A DNA stretch of 64,000 nucleotides from Streptomyces sp. TRM70350 (GCF_019219825.1 NZ_JAHUXH010000009.1:186001-250000), one strand, 5' to 3'. Positions 1 to 8,966 are shown, counted from the stretch's first letter. Notes: generated from the letters alone by a model not told the origin. Numbers and translations are program-made.

Positions 1-833
1 CTGTGCAGTACGCCGGTGCCCAGCAGCCCGAACAGCAGCACGCCGATGGCGATCCGGTACAGCACGAACGTGTTGAAGGAGTGCTTGGCCACGAACTGCA
101 GCAGCCAGGCGATCGACGCGTAGGCAACGACGAAGGACACGAGCGTGCCCACGGCGAGTGGCACGGCGCCGACCCCGCTGCCCAGCGCGGACGTCAGCTC
201 ATACAGACCGGCCCCGGTCAGGGCCGGGATACCCATGAAGAAGGACAGCCTCGTGGCCGCCACTCGGTTCAGGTCGAGCATCAGGGCGGTGGCCATGGTC
301 GCACCGGAGCGGGAGAAGCCGGGGAAGAGCAGTGCGAGTATCTGTGAGGAGCCGACCAGCATGGCGTCCTTGAAGGAGGTGTCGTCCTCGCCCCGCTTCT
401 GGCGGCCCATCTGGTCGGCCGCCCACATCACACCGCTGCCGACGATCAGCGACCCGGCCACCACCCACAGCGAGGCGAGCGGTCCTTCGATGAGCGGCTT
501 CGCCGCCAGGCCGACGGCCACGATCGGGATCGTGGCGTAGAGGACCCACCAGGCGAACTTGTAGTCGTGGTGGTGACGCTCCTCGCGGTGGGCCAGGCCG
601 CGGCCCCAGGCGGACACGATCCGCACGATGTCCTTGAAGAAGAACACGAGCACGGCGGCGATGGCCCCGACCTGGATGACGGCGGTGAAGCCGACGACGG
701 AGGCGTCGTCGACCGGAATGCCCATCAGTCCCTCGGCGATCTTGAGATGGCCGGTGGAAGAGACGGGCAGGAATTCCGTCACCCCTTCCACGATGCCGAG
801 GATGACGGCCTGGCCGACACTGATCGTGCTCAA
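1..833 (-). CDS. uppP: Undecaprenyl-diphosphatase UppP (BacA), 3' end cut by window
   Basis: Membrane enzyme that removes a phosphate from undecaprenyl diphosphate to recycle the lipid carrier for cell-wall synthesis; family members give bacitracin resistance. The minus-strand protein begins MSTISVGQAVILG, carries the first signature (VTEFLPVSSTGHLK, residues about 18-31) and later the second (PGFSRSGATMA), with several hydrophobic segments. I place the start at the TTG at 833-831 because GAAGGAAC lies 8 bases upstream. About 277 residues are visible, near the full family length, so only the last few are missing. Family assignment is very secure; the start is less so. Confidence 0.93.
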   Translation of the reverse strand, partial: MSTISVGQAVILGIVEGVTEFLPVSSTGHLKIAEGLMGIPVDDASVVGFTAVIQVGAIAAVLVFFFKDIVRIVSAWGRGLAHREERHHHDYKFAWWVLYATIPIVAVGLAAKPLIEGPLASLWVVAGSLIVGSGVMWAADQMGRQKRGEDDTSFKDAMLVGSSQILALLFPGFSRSGATMATALMLDLNRVAATRLSFFMGIPALTGAGLYELTSALGSGVGAVPLAVGTLVSFVVAYASIAWLLQFVAKHSFNTFVLYRIAIGVLLFGLLGTGVLH

Positions 834-1017
834 TGGATCTGTTCCTTCGTGGACTGTGAAGCGGAAGGGCGTAGAGGGGTCCAGAGGCTGCTGTGACGAT
901 ACTCCCGCCGTGTGAGGCCGCCGCGCACGGAGCCTCACAGCCTCGCGGCGGACGCGGACCGGCGTAAAGACTCCGATTGGGGGTTCCCCGAGCACCGGAT
1001 GCACCAGGATCCGCAGC

Positions 1018-1757
1018 TCATCCGCCAATTCCTGCTCCATCAGTGTCAGGGACGCGCCGGAGGTGCGTGGCGGGAGCCAGTGCAGCGATGGCGCCCGCAG
1101 CCACGGCACCGCCCAGCAGCGTGCCGACGAGGGTGTCGGTGAGCCAGTGCACGCCCAGGAAGAGCCGGGTGAAGCATGCGGTGGCAGTGATCAGGACGGC
1201 CGCGGCCCCGGCGGTGTTCCACCCGAGCGAGCGCAGTCCGGCCGTGCGGGCGAGCCACAGCAGCAGGACGCAGGTCGCGGCGGCGGTCATGGCGTGACCG
1301 GAGGGCAGGGCGGCGAAGTCGGCGGAGTCCACGGGCTGTTCCCGGCGGGGCGGTCACGGCCGATCGCCCACCGCAGCACCTGCCGCAGGAGGGTCTCCGC
1401 CACCGACGCGGCGGCAAGCCTCACCGCGAGCAGCCGGTGCCGCTGCCACCACAGACCGATCACGGCAACGGCCAACAGGGCGCGCATGGTCCACGGGTCG
1501 ACGACCCAGTCGGTGAGTACGCGGTGGGTGCGGGTCCAGCCGGGGTGGTCCAGCGGCTGGGCGTGCAGGGTGGTGGCGATGTGCCGGTCGAGACGCAGCA
1601 GCGGCTGCCACCCCGCCGTGACCAGGACGACAAGGGCGGCGGCGGCCATGGCCAGCAGCGCAGCTGCTCTCGCCGCGACCGGCCGGCCCGCAGGTCCCGG
1701 TGCGCCCGGCCGGAGCGCCGCCGGTCGTGGTGTGCTGTGACTGCGGGGGCCGGTCAT
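1018..1757 (-). pseudogene. PAP2-family phosphatase, frameshifted
   Basis: Membrane acid phosphatase of the PAP2 family split over two frames. Frame one (1757 to about 1340) has N-terminal membrane segments and the first catalytic motif, WAIGRDRPAG. Frame two (about 1332 to 1018) has the second and third motifs, ALPSGHAM and TRLFLGVHWLTD. All three catalytic motifs survive in the right order, so a single-base indel near 1335 is the only lesion I see. It could be a recent pseudogene or a sequencing error. It sits after uppP on the same strand; both act on polyprenyl or lipid phosphates in related families. Confidence 0.8.
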
Positions 1758-1880
1758 CTGTGTCGCCTCAGGTGGGTTGTCGGGGCTCGGTCCGCCGACC
1801 AGTCCGGGGGGCGCTCACGAGCCCGCCCGAAGCCGCAGCGCCCGCAGTCGGCGGGCACTGCGCGGCATACACTTACGGAA

Positions 1881-1890
1881 CCGATATCGG
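1881..1890. promoter_or_regulatory. Palindromic operator CCGATATCGG upstream of padR
   Basis: A perfect 10-bp palindrome, flanked by near-symmetric GAA/ATTC, 40 bases before the padR start. The same palindrome occurs at 4683-4692 upstream of the divergent permease. PadR proteins usually repress their own promoter and a neighbour, so this is the likely PadR site (inference). Confidence 0.55.
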
Positions 1891-1929
1891 ATTCGTCACT
1901 GCCCGGCGGGGCGGGGGAGGTGTATTGCG

Positions 1930-2232
1930 GTGCGGGAGTTCCAGCGGGGTGCGGTGCGGCTGCACATCCTGCATCACGCGGCCGAGGGGGAGATCCACGG
2001 CGCGTGGATGACCAAGGAACTGGCCGAACACGGCTACGACATCAGCCCCGGCACGCTGTACCCCACCCTGCACCGGCTGGAGGCGGACGGGCTGCTGGTC
2101 TCCGAGCAGCAGGTGGTCGACGGCCGTACCCGCCGCGTATACAAGGCCACCGAGGCCGGGAAGCAGGCCCTGGCCGAGGACCGCAGGGCCCTGAAGGAAC
2201 TGGCCCGCGAGGTCCTCGGCGACGACGCCTGA
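1930..2232 (+). CDS. PadR-family transcriptional regulator
   Basis: Small winged-helix repressor of 100 residues. The conserved PadR core is plain: GAVRLHILHHAAEGEIHGAW, then ISPGTLYPTLHRLEADGLL, with RRVYKATEAGKQAL in the wing. The GTG at 1930 is chosen because GGGGGAGG sits about 10 bases upstream; the frame stays open further upstream but holds no family sequence. The ligand is unknown. A shared palindrome (1881-1890 and 4683-4692) suggests that it controls itself and the amino-acid permease at 3362-4639. Confidence 0.88.
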   Translation: MREFQRGAVRLHILHHAAEGEIHGAWMTKELAEHGYDISPGTLYPTLHRLEADGLLVSEQQVVDGRTRRVYKATEAGKQALAEDRRALKELAREVLGDDA

Positions 2233-2246
2233 CGTACGACGCTCGG

Positions 2247-2605
2247 TCAGGACCGGGTCAGGGCCTCGAACTGCCGCTGCTGGGCAAACCGCGCATCCAG
2301 CGACCAGGCGCCCGCGCCGACAAGGAGCAGGAACACGCTGCCGCACAGCTGCGCCAGATTGGTGCGGGACTCGTGGATGAAGTCCCACCAGCCGGACTCG
2401 CCCTCGAACAGCGGGGCGTCGCCCCACAGGATCGGCAGCTTGGTGATCAGCAGCGCGCCCAGCATGTTCACCACCATCGGTACGGCTGCCAGGCGGGTGG
2501 CCAGCCCGGCCAGGATGAGCGCACCGCACACGATCTCGAAGACCCCGTCCACCGGGCCGAAGAAGCCGGGCGCCGGGATGCAGAACCGGCCGGTGCCCAG
2601 ATCGT
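2247..2605 (-). pseudogene. DoxX-family membrane protein, 5' truncated
   Basis: The C-terminal two thirds of a DoxX protein are readable: IPAPGFFGPVDGVFEIVCGA, three membrane segments, and a tail GAGAWSLDARFAQ. The usual first segment and the helix before it (about 40 residues) are missing, and the reading frame upstream of 2605 is unrelated sequence. DoxX proteins are small four-helix membrane proteins of respiratory or redox context. Its truncated end abuts another broken gene, so this is probably a deletion scar. Confidence 0.7.
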
Positions 2606-2699
2606 CGGAAGGGCAACCGTCGGTTTTCCGCCCGCCGGACGGGCGTGTCGGACGGGGCCCAGTTCCGTGGCGCCGTCCGCGCCGCACCCGTTCAGGCGT

Positions 2700-3115
2700 T
2701 CACCAGGCTCCCGAGCCGTCGGCAGGTGCCGGGGCGGGGCCGGATAGGGCCGGATGGGGCCGGATCGCGTCGGTGCGGAGCAGCATGCCCCGCAGCCGGG
2801 CGACGACCTCGTCGAGGGGACCGGCTTGGTGAGACAGGCATCGTCCGCGGGGATACCCGCATCGGCGGCGTCGCAGGCGGTCAGGAACAGCACGCGCACC
2901 CCGGGCCGCGCGGCGCGGATACGGCGGGCCGCCTCCAGGCCGTCTCCATCGGGCAGCAGCACATCCATCACCACCGCATCCGGCTGGAACTGCCCGGCCA
3001 CGGCTACGGCGGCGTAGCCGTCCGGGGCGCCGCGGACCTGCCGGCCCTGGTAGCGCAGCACCGTGCTCACCCCGTACGCCCCATCGGGCTCGTCGTCCAC
3101 CGCGAGCACCCGCAC
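2700..3115 (-). pseudogene. Response-regulator receiver domain, frameshifted and lacking an output domain
   Basis: Starts GTG at 3115 with VRVLAVDDEPDGAYG (acidic pocket), then VVMDVLLPDGDG with the phospho-acceptor aspartate, VLFLTA and LTKP with the conserved lysine. After LTKP the frame is lost; the remainder (PLDEVVARLRGMLLRTDAIR) continues in another frame and ends at 2700 without a DNA-binding domain. No sensor kinase is next to it. Intact relatives are OmpR-type two-component regulators. Broken by at least one single-base indel near 2820. Confidence 0.75.
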
Positions 3116-3361
3116 GGGAGTCCCGTCGCGGCGCAGCAGAGGCGCGGACCGTCTGCTGGTCCATGGTTCCGTTCAGATGAGCCCACCGCCTACCGCCACC
3201 GCCGACTGCCGCTGCGAAACACGCGCGCCTGGCACAGGGGGCTTCCCGACCGGGGTGGTCCGCGCGCCGACCCGCCGACCGCCACCGGCTGGTGCCGGTG
3301 GCGTGCAAGCGATGGCCGCGCGACCAGCACCGGCTGCGGAAGGCGCTCTGCGCCCCAGGCG

Positions 3362-4639
3362 TTACGGCTGCCGCTGTGCGGCCATCGCGCGGCGGATCCC
3401 GTAGGCGGCGGCGCCCACGGCCAGCACGGCCGCCCCGGAGATGACCGAGGTCAGCGGCAGGGCGAAGGCCAGGACCAGACAGCCCACCAGCCCCACCACC
3501 GGGATCAGGCGATGCGGGCGGCCCTCCTGCGGCGTGAGCGTCCAGGCGGAGGCGTTGGCGATCGCGTAGTAGGCCAGTACCCCGAACGAGGAGAACCCGA
3601 TCGCCCCGCGCACATCCGCCGTCGCGGCGATCACCGCCACCAGCACGCCGACCGCGAGTTCGGCCCGGTGCGGCACCTGGAACTTCGGGTGCACCGCGGC
3701 CAGGGCGTGCGGCAGGTGCCGGTCGCGGGCCATGGCCAGGGTGGTACGGGAGACGCCGAGGATCAGCGTGAGCAGCGAGCCGAGCGCGGCCACCGCGGCC
3801 CCCACCCGTACCACCGGCGCGAGCCAGTCGGCACCGGCCGCGCGTGCCGCGTCCGCCAGCGGCGCCGTGGCATCCGCCAGACGCCCGGGCCCCAGCACCA
3901 TCAGCACCGCGATGGCGACCACCGCGTACACCACCAAGGTGATGCCCAGCGCGAGCGGGATCGCCCGCGGGATGGTGCGCTCCGGGTCGCGGACCTCCTC
4001 GCCGAGCGTGGCGATGCGCGCGTACCCGGCGAATGCGAAGAACAGCAGTCCCGCCGCCTGCAGGACTCCGCCCACGGTGGCATCCGAGCCGACGTCCAGC
4101 CGGGCCGCGTCCGTGCTGCCGGACGTGAGCGCCGCGACCACGACGGCGGCGAGCACCGCCAGGACGGCGGCGACGATGGCGCGGGTCAGCCAGGCGGACT
4201 TCCGCACCCCGGCGTAGTTCACCGCGGTCAGTGCCACCACCGCCGCCACCGCGACGGCATGCGCATGCCCGGGCCACACGTACGAGCCGACGGTGAGCGC
4301 CATCGCCGCGCAGGACGCGGTCTTGCCGACCACGAACGCCCAGCCCGCCAGATATCCCCAGAACTCACCCAGACGTTCACGGCCGTAGACGTAGGTGCCG
4401 CCGGAGGCGGGATGGCGGGCGGCCAGCCGGGCGGAGGAGGTGGCGTTGCAGTACGCCACCACCGCCGCCAGGGCCAGGCCGAGCAGCAGCCCCGACCCGG
4501 CGGCGTGCGCGGCCGGGGCGAGGGCGGCGAAGATGCCCGCACCGATCATCGATCCCAGGCCGATCACCACGGCATCGGACACACCCAGCCGCCGACGCAG
4601 CTCGTCCGGCAATCCGGTCGCGGTGGTTGGCTTGCTCAT
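3362..4639 (-). CDS. APC-superfamily amino-acid permease
   Basis: Secondary transporter of 425 residues with about 12 membrane segments. The family N-terminus is clear: DAVVIGLGSMIGAGIFAALA, followed by ASGGTYVYGRERLG and AFAGYARIATLGEEVRDPER. Substrate cannot be read; amino acids or polyamines are usual. The ATG at 4639 is preceded by GAGGGAG at good spacing; the upstream ATG at 4672 has none. The promoter region holds a palindrome shared with padR plus an overlapping dyad, so PadR control is likely. It stands alone in its transcript and looks intact. Confidence 0.88.
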   Translation of the reverse strand: MSKPTTATGLPDELRRRLGVSDAVVIGLGSMIGAGIFAALAPAAHAAGSGLLLGLALAAVVAYCNATSSARLAARHPASGGTYVYGRERLGEFWGYLAGWAFVVGKTASCAAMALTVGSYVWPGHAHAVAVAAVVALTAVNYAGVRKSAWLTRAIVAAVLAVLAAVVVAALTSGSTDAARLDVGSDATVGGVLQAAGLLFFAFAGYARIATLGEEVRDPERTIPRAIPLALGITLVVYAVVAIAVLMVLGPGRLADATAPLADAARAAGADWLAPVVRVGAAVAALGSLLTLILGVSRTTLAMARDRHLPHALAAVHPKFQVPHRAELAVGVLVAVIAATADVRGAIGFSSFGVLAYYAIANASAWTLTPQEGRPHRLIPVVGLVGCLVLAFALPLTSVISGAAVLAVGAAAYGIRRAMAAQRQP

Positions 4640-4682
4640 GACCCACTCCCTCGGCGGTGCACCCGCACACAAGTTCTCGGCT

Positions 4683-4702
4683 CCGATATCGGGTCACGAT
4701 AT
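4683..4702. promoter_or_regulatory. Overlapping palindromes upstream of the permease
   Basis: CCGATATCGG at 4683-4692 is identical to the site before padR. It overlaps a second dyad, ATATCG-GGTCA-CGATAT, at 4686-4702. Both lie 44-63 bases upstream of the permease start, where a promoter is expected. Likely PadR operator. Confidence 0.55.
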
Positions 4703-4775
4703 ATGAGGCCAGTGAGCCCGCTTGTTCGAAGCGGTCTCCGGGGGCGGACACGGCACCAGCGCAGGTGCCCCCATG

Positions 4776-4817
4776 CATCAGCGCGGCCGATCCGGTACAT
4801 CAGCGCGGCCGATCCGG
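4776..4817. repeat. 20-bp direct repeat, two copies, period 22
   Basis: CATCAGCGCGGCCGATCCGG occurs at 4776-4795 and again, identical, at 4798-4817. It lies in non-coding, decayed DNA; function unknown, and slippage is the simplest origin. Confidence 0.8.
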
Positions 4818-5455
4818 CGTGGCTGTCAGGCGCAGGGAGATCAGCGTCCGGGCTCGGCGAGCGTGTCGTCGGTGATGATCTCCACCATGGTGATCCGGTC
4901 GGTGGTGAAGGTCTGCCACTGCGTCTGGCCCGCAGCCAGGAATCGCACGCGGGCAACGGGTGAGTGCCGGCGTATGCGGTGAATGAGGGTGCCGACGGTG
5001 GGGATGTGGTGACGGCCGTGGACGGCGCCCCACCGGGGGTGGCGCCTGGCCCGTACGGGGCGTCGATGCAGGACTCCCCTTCCGGCGTGTCCGGTACGGG
5101 ACGATCCTCACTGTCCGGGGGCCGCCGCGGAACACGCCCACCGATACGGCGGGCGGGCCGTGGTCCATCCCGGCGTCGACCGCCTCACCGGAACCGTCAC
5201 CGTGGCCGACGTGCTCGGCCTGACCGCCATCGACCGGATCACCGTACTCGGGCAACCAGCGACGAGCGGCCAAGGACCCGATCCTGCCCTGCCCGTGCTC
5301 ACCCGCGACCACGTACGACCCGAATGGCAGGAGGCGGCCGCGGCACAAGGCGAACGTTCTCGCGCCCTCCTGCCGCAGAGGGACGGCTGGTGGCCGAGGG
5401 GCCGGTGACCCTCGACGGCGGCGAGGCTGTCGCCGATGTCGTGGTCGGGGCGCCG
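4818..5455. other. Gene-poor stretch with two small protein remnants
   Basis: No intact gene. On the minus strand 4957-4841 a tail reads ARVRFLAAGQTQWQTFTTD, then RITMVEIITDDTLAEPGR and a stop, which looks like a genuine C-terminus without its start. On the plus strand about 5160-5340, DRLTGTVTVADVLGLTAIDR and LTRDHVRPEWQ look like part of a small conserved actinobacterial protein, broken at both ends. I cannot name either family. Confidence 0.4.
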
Positions 5456-5890
5456 CTACGGTGTCTGACCTGCCGGGTTGTACAGGCCCGGCACGGCACG
5501 GTCTGTCGTCAGGCGGTTGCGTGGGCGGGGTGCGGCGAGAAGTCGGCCCATCGCGGCCATCACGCTCGGCTCCACCCGGTAGTACACCCAGGTGCCGCGC
5601 CGCTCGGAGGTCAGCAGCCCGGCCTCCCTCAGCTTCTTCAGGTGGTGGGAGACGGTCGGCTGGGAGACCCCGACATCGGAGATGTCGCACACGCACGCCT
5701 CGCCGCCCTCGTGCGAGGCCACCGCGGAGAACAGCCGCAGCCGCACCGGATCGCCGAGGGCCTTGAACATCCGGGCGGCCGTCTCGGCCTCCTCCGCGGT
5801 GAACGGGCGCTCGGTGAGCGGCGGGCAGCACGGCGCCACAGCCTCGCCCGGGGCGGGTTCCAGCAGCGGCAGCACCTTCGCATTCGACAT
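5456..5890 (-). CDS. arsR: ArsR-family metalloid-responsive repressor
   Basis: 144-residue winged-helix repressor. The core ARMFKALGDPVRLRLFSAV, the sensor motif ACVCDISD and the recognition helix SQPTVSHHLKKLREAGLL are all present. The CVCD cysteines in the DNA-binding region are the classic As(III)/Sb(III) site of ArsR. The N-terminus has an extra CC pair (residues 21-22), and about 20 unusual residues follow the normal end. The start ATG at 5890 sits inside a 32-bp operator-like dyad, implying autorepression. It is downstream of the ArsO-like gene on the same strand and opposite the second flavoprotein. Confidence 0.9.
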   Translation of the reverse strand: MSNAKVLPLLEPAPGEAVAPCCPPLTERPFTAEEAETAARMFKALGDPVRLRLFSAVASHEGGEACVCDISDVGVSQPTVSHHLKKLREAGLLTSERRGTWVYYRVEPSVMAAMGRLLAAPRPRNRLTTDRAVPGLYNPAGQTP

Positions 5891-5914
5891 ACATCTATGT
5901 TGACATACGTCGAA
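5883..5914. promoter_or_regulatory. ArsR operator-like dyad 1
   Basis: 32-bp element bounded by TTCGAC and GTCGAA, with core CTATGTTGAC and the half TTGACATACGTCGAA at 5900-5914. It covers the arsR start codon. A sister element of the same length at 7010-7041 matches at 24 of 32 positions. Confidence 0.6.
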
Positions 5915-5940
5915 CCAATGAGGCGAGGGGCGGGACGGCC

Positions 5941-6994
5941 TCAGGCGCGGGAGAGGTGGGCGGCGATGCGCCGCGCGACGCGTTCCGCATCCCGGCCCAC
6001 CCCGCGCAGGGAGTTGGACGACAGGCTGCGCTGCCACTCCAGGCCGACGTAGGCCAGGCCCGGGTGCGTGAGCGACATGCCCTCGCGGTGGCGGGGGTTT
6101 CCGGAGATGCCGAGGGCGCCGAGCGGGGCGAGGTGGCCCAGGTCGGGCCGGTAACCCGTGGCCAGCAGGATCGTGTCGACCTCCTCGGTGCGTCCGTCGG
6201 CCCAGGTGACCTTGGTTCCGTCGATGCCGGTGAACACCGGACGCCGGTCTGGTGCCCCCGAGGCGACGGCGGCCCGGTAGCGGCCGTCGTCGATGACCGG
6301 CTGGCTCGGCGGAGTGCGCAGGAACCGGCCGAGGGGCAGCGCGTCGATGCCGGTGCGCTTCAGCCACCAGTGCAGGTCCCGGCCCAGCACGCGCCGGCGG
6401 GCGAAGCGCACCGGATGCCGCGCCGCGAGCGTCACCCGCGCCCGCCCGGCGAGCTCGGCGGCGATCTGCACCGCGGAGTTCCCCGCCCCCACGACCACAA
6501 CGCGCTGCCCCGTGAACCGCTCGGGCGTGCGGTACTCGGCGGCATGCAGCAGGGTGCCGCCGTAACCCTTCAGTCCCGGCAGGTCAGGGCGGTACGGCCG
6601 CCCGAAGGTGCCGGAGGCCGCGACCACGGCCCGGGTCGCCAGCTGTCCTCCCCCTTCCAGGCTCAGCGTGAACGTGCCGCCGGCGAAGCGGACTTCGCGC
6701 ACTCTCGCCCGGGTGCGGATGTCGGCGTCCAGCCGGTCGGCGTAGCGCAGCAGATAGGTGACGACCTCGTCGCGGTGCGGGTAGCGGTCCAGGTCACCGC
6801 CGAAGGGCAGCCCGGGCAGGGCGCTGTACCCGGCGGGGGAGAACAGGGTGAGGCTGTCGTAGTAGCGCGGCCACGACCCGGCCGCTGCTCCGACGACTCC
6901 AGCACCACCGGCTCGATCCCCTGCCGGTGAAGGGCATGCGCGGCGGCAGCCCCGACTGGCCGCCCCCGATCACAGCGACATCAACGTGCTCCAC
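5941..6994 (-). pseudogene. arsO: ArsO-like flavin monooxygenase, N-terminal frameshifts
   Basis: FAD/NAD(P)H oxidoreductase of the type found in Streptomyces ars clusters. It begins GTG at 6994, VEHVDVAVIGGGQSG (FAD GxGxxG site), then moves to a second frame (HALHRQGIEPVVLESSEQ) and a third (GSWPRYYDSLTLFSP), which stays open to 5941. The second nucleotide site VVVVGAGNSAVQIA and LLATGYRPDL are intact. Two single-base losses, near 6945 and 6875, break only the first 45 residues. A functional copy would act with arsR and the ArsI-type enzyme. The paralogue at 7100 is whole. Confidence 0.75.
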
Positions 6995-7009
6995 AGGTAA
7001 ACCCCCAGA

Positions 7010-7041
7010 TTCGACGAATGTCTATGTTGACGTTTATCGAA
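7010..7041. promoter_or_regulatory. ArsR operator-like dyad 2, in the divergent promoter
   Basis: Same length and ends (TTCGAC...TCGAA) and same core CTATGTTGAC as the element at arsR. It lies between the ArsO-like gene (start 6994) and the divergent flavoprotein (start 7100). A partial third copy, TCGACGAATGTCGAAG, is at 7070-7085. Expected to repress both directions in the absence of metalloid. Confidence 0.6.
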
Positions 7042-7099
7042 GCAGGTGCCATCCTGGCAGCGCAAGCCATCGACGAATGTCGAAGTAAAGGGGAGTCCC

Positions 7100-8479
7100 G
7101 TGGCCGTGTCCATGAACAACGTGCCCACCACCGACCAACTGCCCGTCGTGGTCGTCGGAGCAGGTCCCGTCGGCCTGGCCGCCGCAGCCCGCCTCGTCGA
7201 GCGCGGCCTCGAACCGCTGGTCGTGGAAGCCGGACCGTCGGCCGGCACCGCCGTCCGCGACTGGGCGCACGTGCGGCTGTTCTCCCCCTGGTCCGAAGTC
7301 ATCGACCCGGCCGCCGAGAAGCTGCTGGCCCCGACCGGCTGGGTCCGCCCCGACGGCGCCGCCTACCCCACCGGCGGCGACTGGGCCGAGCGGTACCTGC
7401 AGCCGCTCGCCGACGTCCTGGGCGACAAGGTCCGCTACGGCGCCACGGTGACCGGCGTGGCCCGCGCGGGCCGGGACCGCATCGTCGACTCCGGCCGCGA
7501 CGAGCAGCCCTTCACCGTGCACATCCAGACCGCGGACGGTGGCGAAGAGAGGATCAGCGCCCGCGCGGTGATCGACGCCTCCGGCACCTGGTCCACCCCC
7601 AGCCCGCTGGGCGCCAACGGCCTGCCCGCCCTCGGCGAGAAGACGGCCGCCGACCGCATCGCCTACCGCGTCCCCGACCTGGGCGACCCGGCTGTCCGTG
7701 CCCGTTACGCGGGCAAGCGCACCGCGGTCGTCGGCTCCGGCGCCTCCGCCTTCACCGCGCTGGCCGCCCTCGCCGACCTGGCCAAGGAGGAGGACGGCAC
7801 ACACGCGGTGTGGATCCTGCGCCGCGGCATCACCGGCTCCACTTTCGGCGGCGGCGAGACCGACCAGCTCCCCGCCCGCGGCGCGCTGGGCCTGCGCGCC
7901 AAGGCCGCCGTGGAGGAGGGCCACGCGAGCGCGGTCACCGGATTCCGAACCCAGGCTGTGGAACGCGACGACGACCGGCTGGTGCTGGTCGCCGAGGACG
8001 GCCGCCGCCTGGACCCGGTCGACGAGGTCATCGTCCTGACCGGCCTCCGCCCCGACCTGTCCTTCCTCTCCGAGGTCCGCCTCGGCCTCGACGAGCGCCT
8101 CCAGGCCCCCACCGCCCTGGCCCCGCTCATCGACCCGAACGTCCACTCCTGCGGCACCGTCTACCCGCACGGCGTGAACGAACTCTCCCACCCGGAGAAG
8201 GGCATCCACCTGGTCGGCATGAAGTCCTACGGCCGCGCGCCCACGTTCCTCGCGATGACCGGCTATGAGCAGGTCCGCTCCATCGCGGCAGCCATCGCCG
8301 GAGACCGGGAGGCCGCCGAGCGTGTGGAACTGACCCTGCCGGAGACCGGAGTGTGCGGCGGCGCGGGCCTGTTCGACGAGCCCGACGCCACCCAGGCCGA
8401 TCCGGGCGGTGGCTGCTGCGCCGCCCCGGCCACCCTGCAGATCGGCATCGGCGCCCCGGCCGCCTCCGGCGGCTGCTGA
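7100..8479 (+). CDS. FAD/NAD(P)-binding flavoprotein of the ars locus, cysteine-rich tail
   Basis: 459 residues. An N-terminal FAD site (VVVVGAGPVGLAAAARL), a second nucleotide site (TAVVGSGASAFTALAAL) and a late VLTGLRPDLS give a two-dinucleotide-fold oxidoreductase, similar in plan to flavin monooxygenases and thioredoxin reductases. The C-terminus is unusual: GVCGGAGLF, then GGGCCAAP, ending AASGGC. The GTG at 7100 follows AAGGGGAG by 5 bases. It is transcribed away from the ArsO-like gene across an ArsR-type dyad and lies 28 bp before the ArsI/CadI gene, so arsenic-induced expression is likely. Exact reaction unknown. Confidence 0.8.
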   Translation: MAVSMNNVPTTDQLPVVVVGAGPVGLAAAARLVERGLEPLVVEAGPSAGTAVRDWAHVRLFSPWSEVIDPAAEKLLAPTGWVRPDGAAYPTGGDWAERYLQPLADVLGDKVRYGATVTGVARAGRDRIVDSGRDEQPFTVHIQTADGGEERISARAVIDASGTWSTPSPLGANGLPALGEKTAADRIAYRVPDLGDPAVRARYAGKRTAVVGSGASAFTALAALADLAKEEDGTHAVWILRRGITGSTFGGGETDQLPARGALGLRAKAAVEEGHASAVTGFRTQAVERDDDRLVLVAEDGRRLDPVDEVIVLTGLRPDLSFLSEVRLGLDERLQAPTALAPLIDPNVHSCGTVYPHGVNELSHPEKGIHLVGMKSYGRAPTFLAMTGYEQVRSIAAAIAGDREAAERVELTLPETGVCGGAGLFDEPDATQADPGGGCCAAPATLQIGIGAPAASGGC

Positions 8480-8507
8480 ACTCCTCACCCACTCAAGGAG
8501 GTACGTC

Positions 8508-8966
8508 ATGTCCCGCGTGCAACTCGCCCTGCGCGTCCCCGACCTCGCCGCGTCCGTCGCCTTCTACACCAGGCTGTTCGGCACGGAGCCCGCCAAACTC
8601 CGCGACGGCTACGCCAACTTCGCCATCGCCGAGCCGCCGCTCAAGCTCGTCCTGATCGAGGGCACGGCGGGCGAGGCAACCCGCATGGACCACCTCGGCG
8701 TCGAAGTCGAGACCACCGAGGCCGTGCACGCCGCCACCACCCGTCTGAGCGAGGCGGGCCTGGCCACCGACGTGGAGAACGACACCAGCTGCTGCTACGC
8801 CCTCCAGGACAAGGTCTGGGTCCACGGCCCCGGCCGCGAGCCCTGGGAGGTCTACGTCGTCAAGGCCGACGCCGACACCCTGGCCAAGCAGCAGGACAGC
8901 ACCTGCTGCGCCGGTCCCGCCGACGCCACCACGAAGGAACCCGCCGCGGCGGGCGGCTGCTGCTGA
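8508..8966 (+). CDS. arsI: ArsI/CadI-family VOC metalloenzyme
   Basis: 152-residue vicinal-oxygen-chelate protein. ArsI enzymes cleave the C-As bond of trivalent organoarsenicals with Fe(II); CadI is the cadmium-induced homologue. MSRVQLALRVPDLAASVAFY, H62 (MDHLGVEV), the CC pair C95-C96 (TSCCYALQDKVWVHGP) and E114 (EPWEVY) fit the family ligands and thiols. Position 5 is Q, as in CadI, not the H of ArsI. The tail carries two further cysteine pairs (STCCAGP and GGCC). A strong AAGGAGG precedes the ATG. Cotranscribed with the flavoprotein; substrate (organoarsenical or cadmium) is not decided by sequence. Confidence 0.85.
   Translation: MSRVQLALRVPDLAASVAFYTRLFGTEPAKLRDGYANFAIAEPPLKLVLIEGTAGEATRMDHLGVEVETTEAVHAATTRLSEAGLATDVENDTSCCYALQDKVWVHGPGREPWEVYVVKADADTLAKQQDSTCCAGPADATTKEPAAAGGCC

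Noticed and set aside
2645..4963. Very long plus-strand open frame opposite the permease
   Set aside because: Arg/Gly/Pro-rich composition without motifs; it is the antisense shadow of the permease and neighbouring relics.
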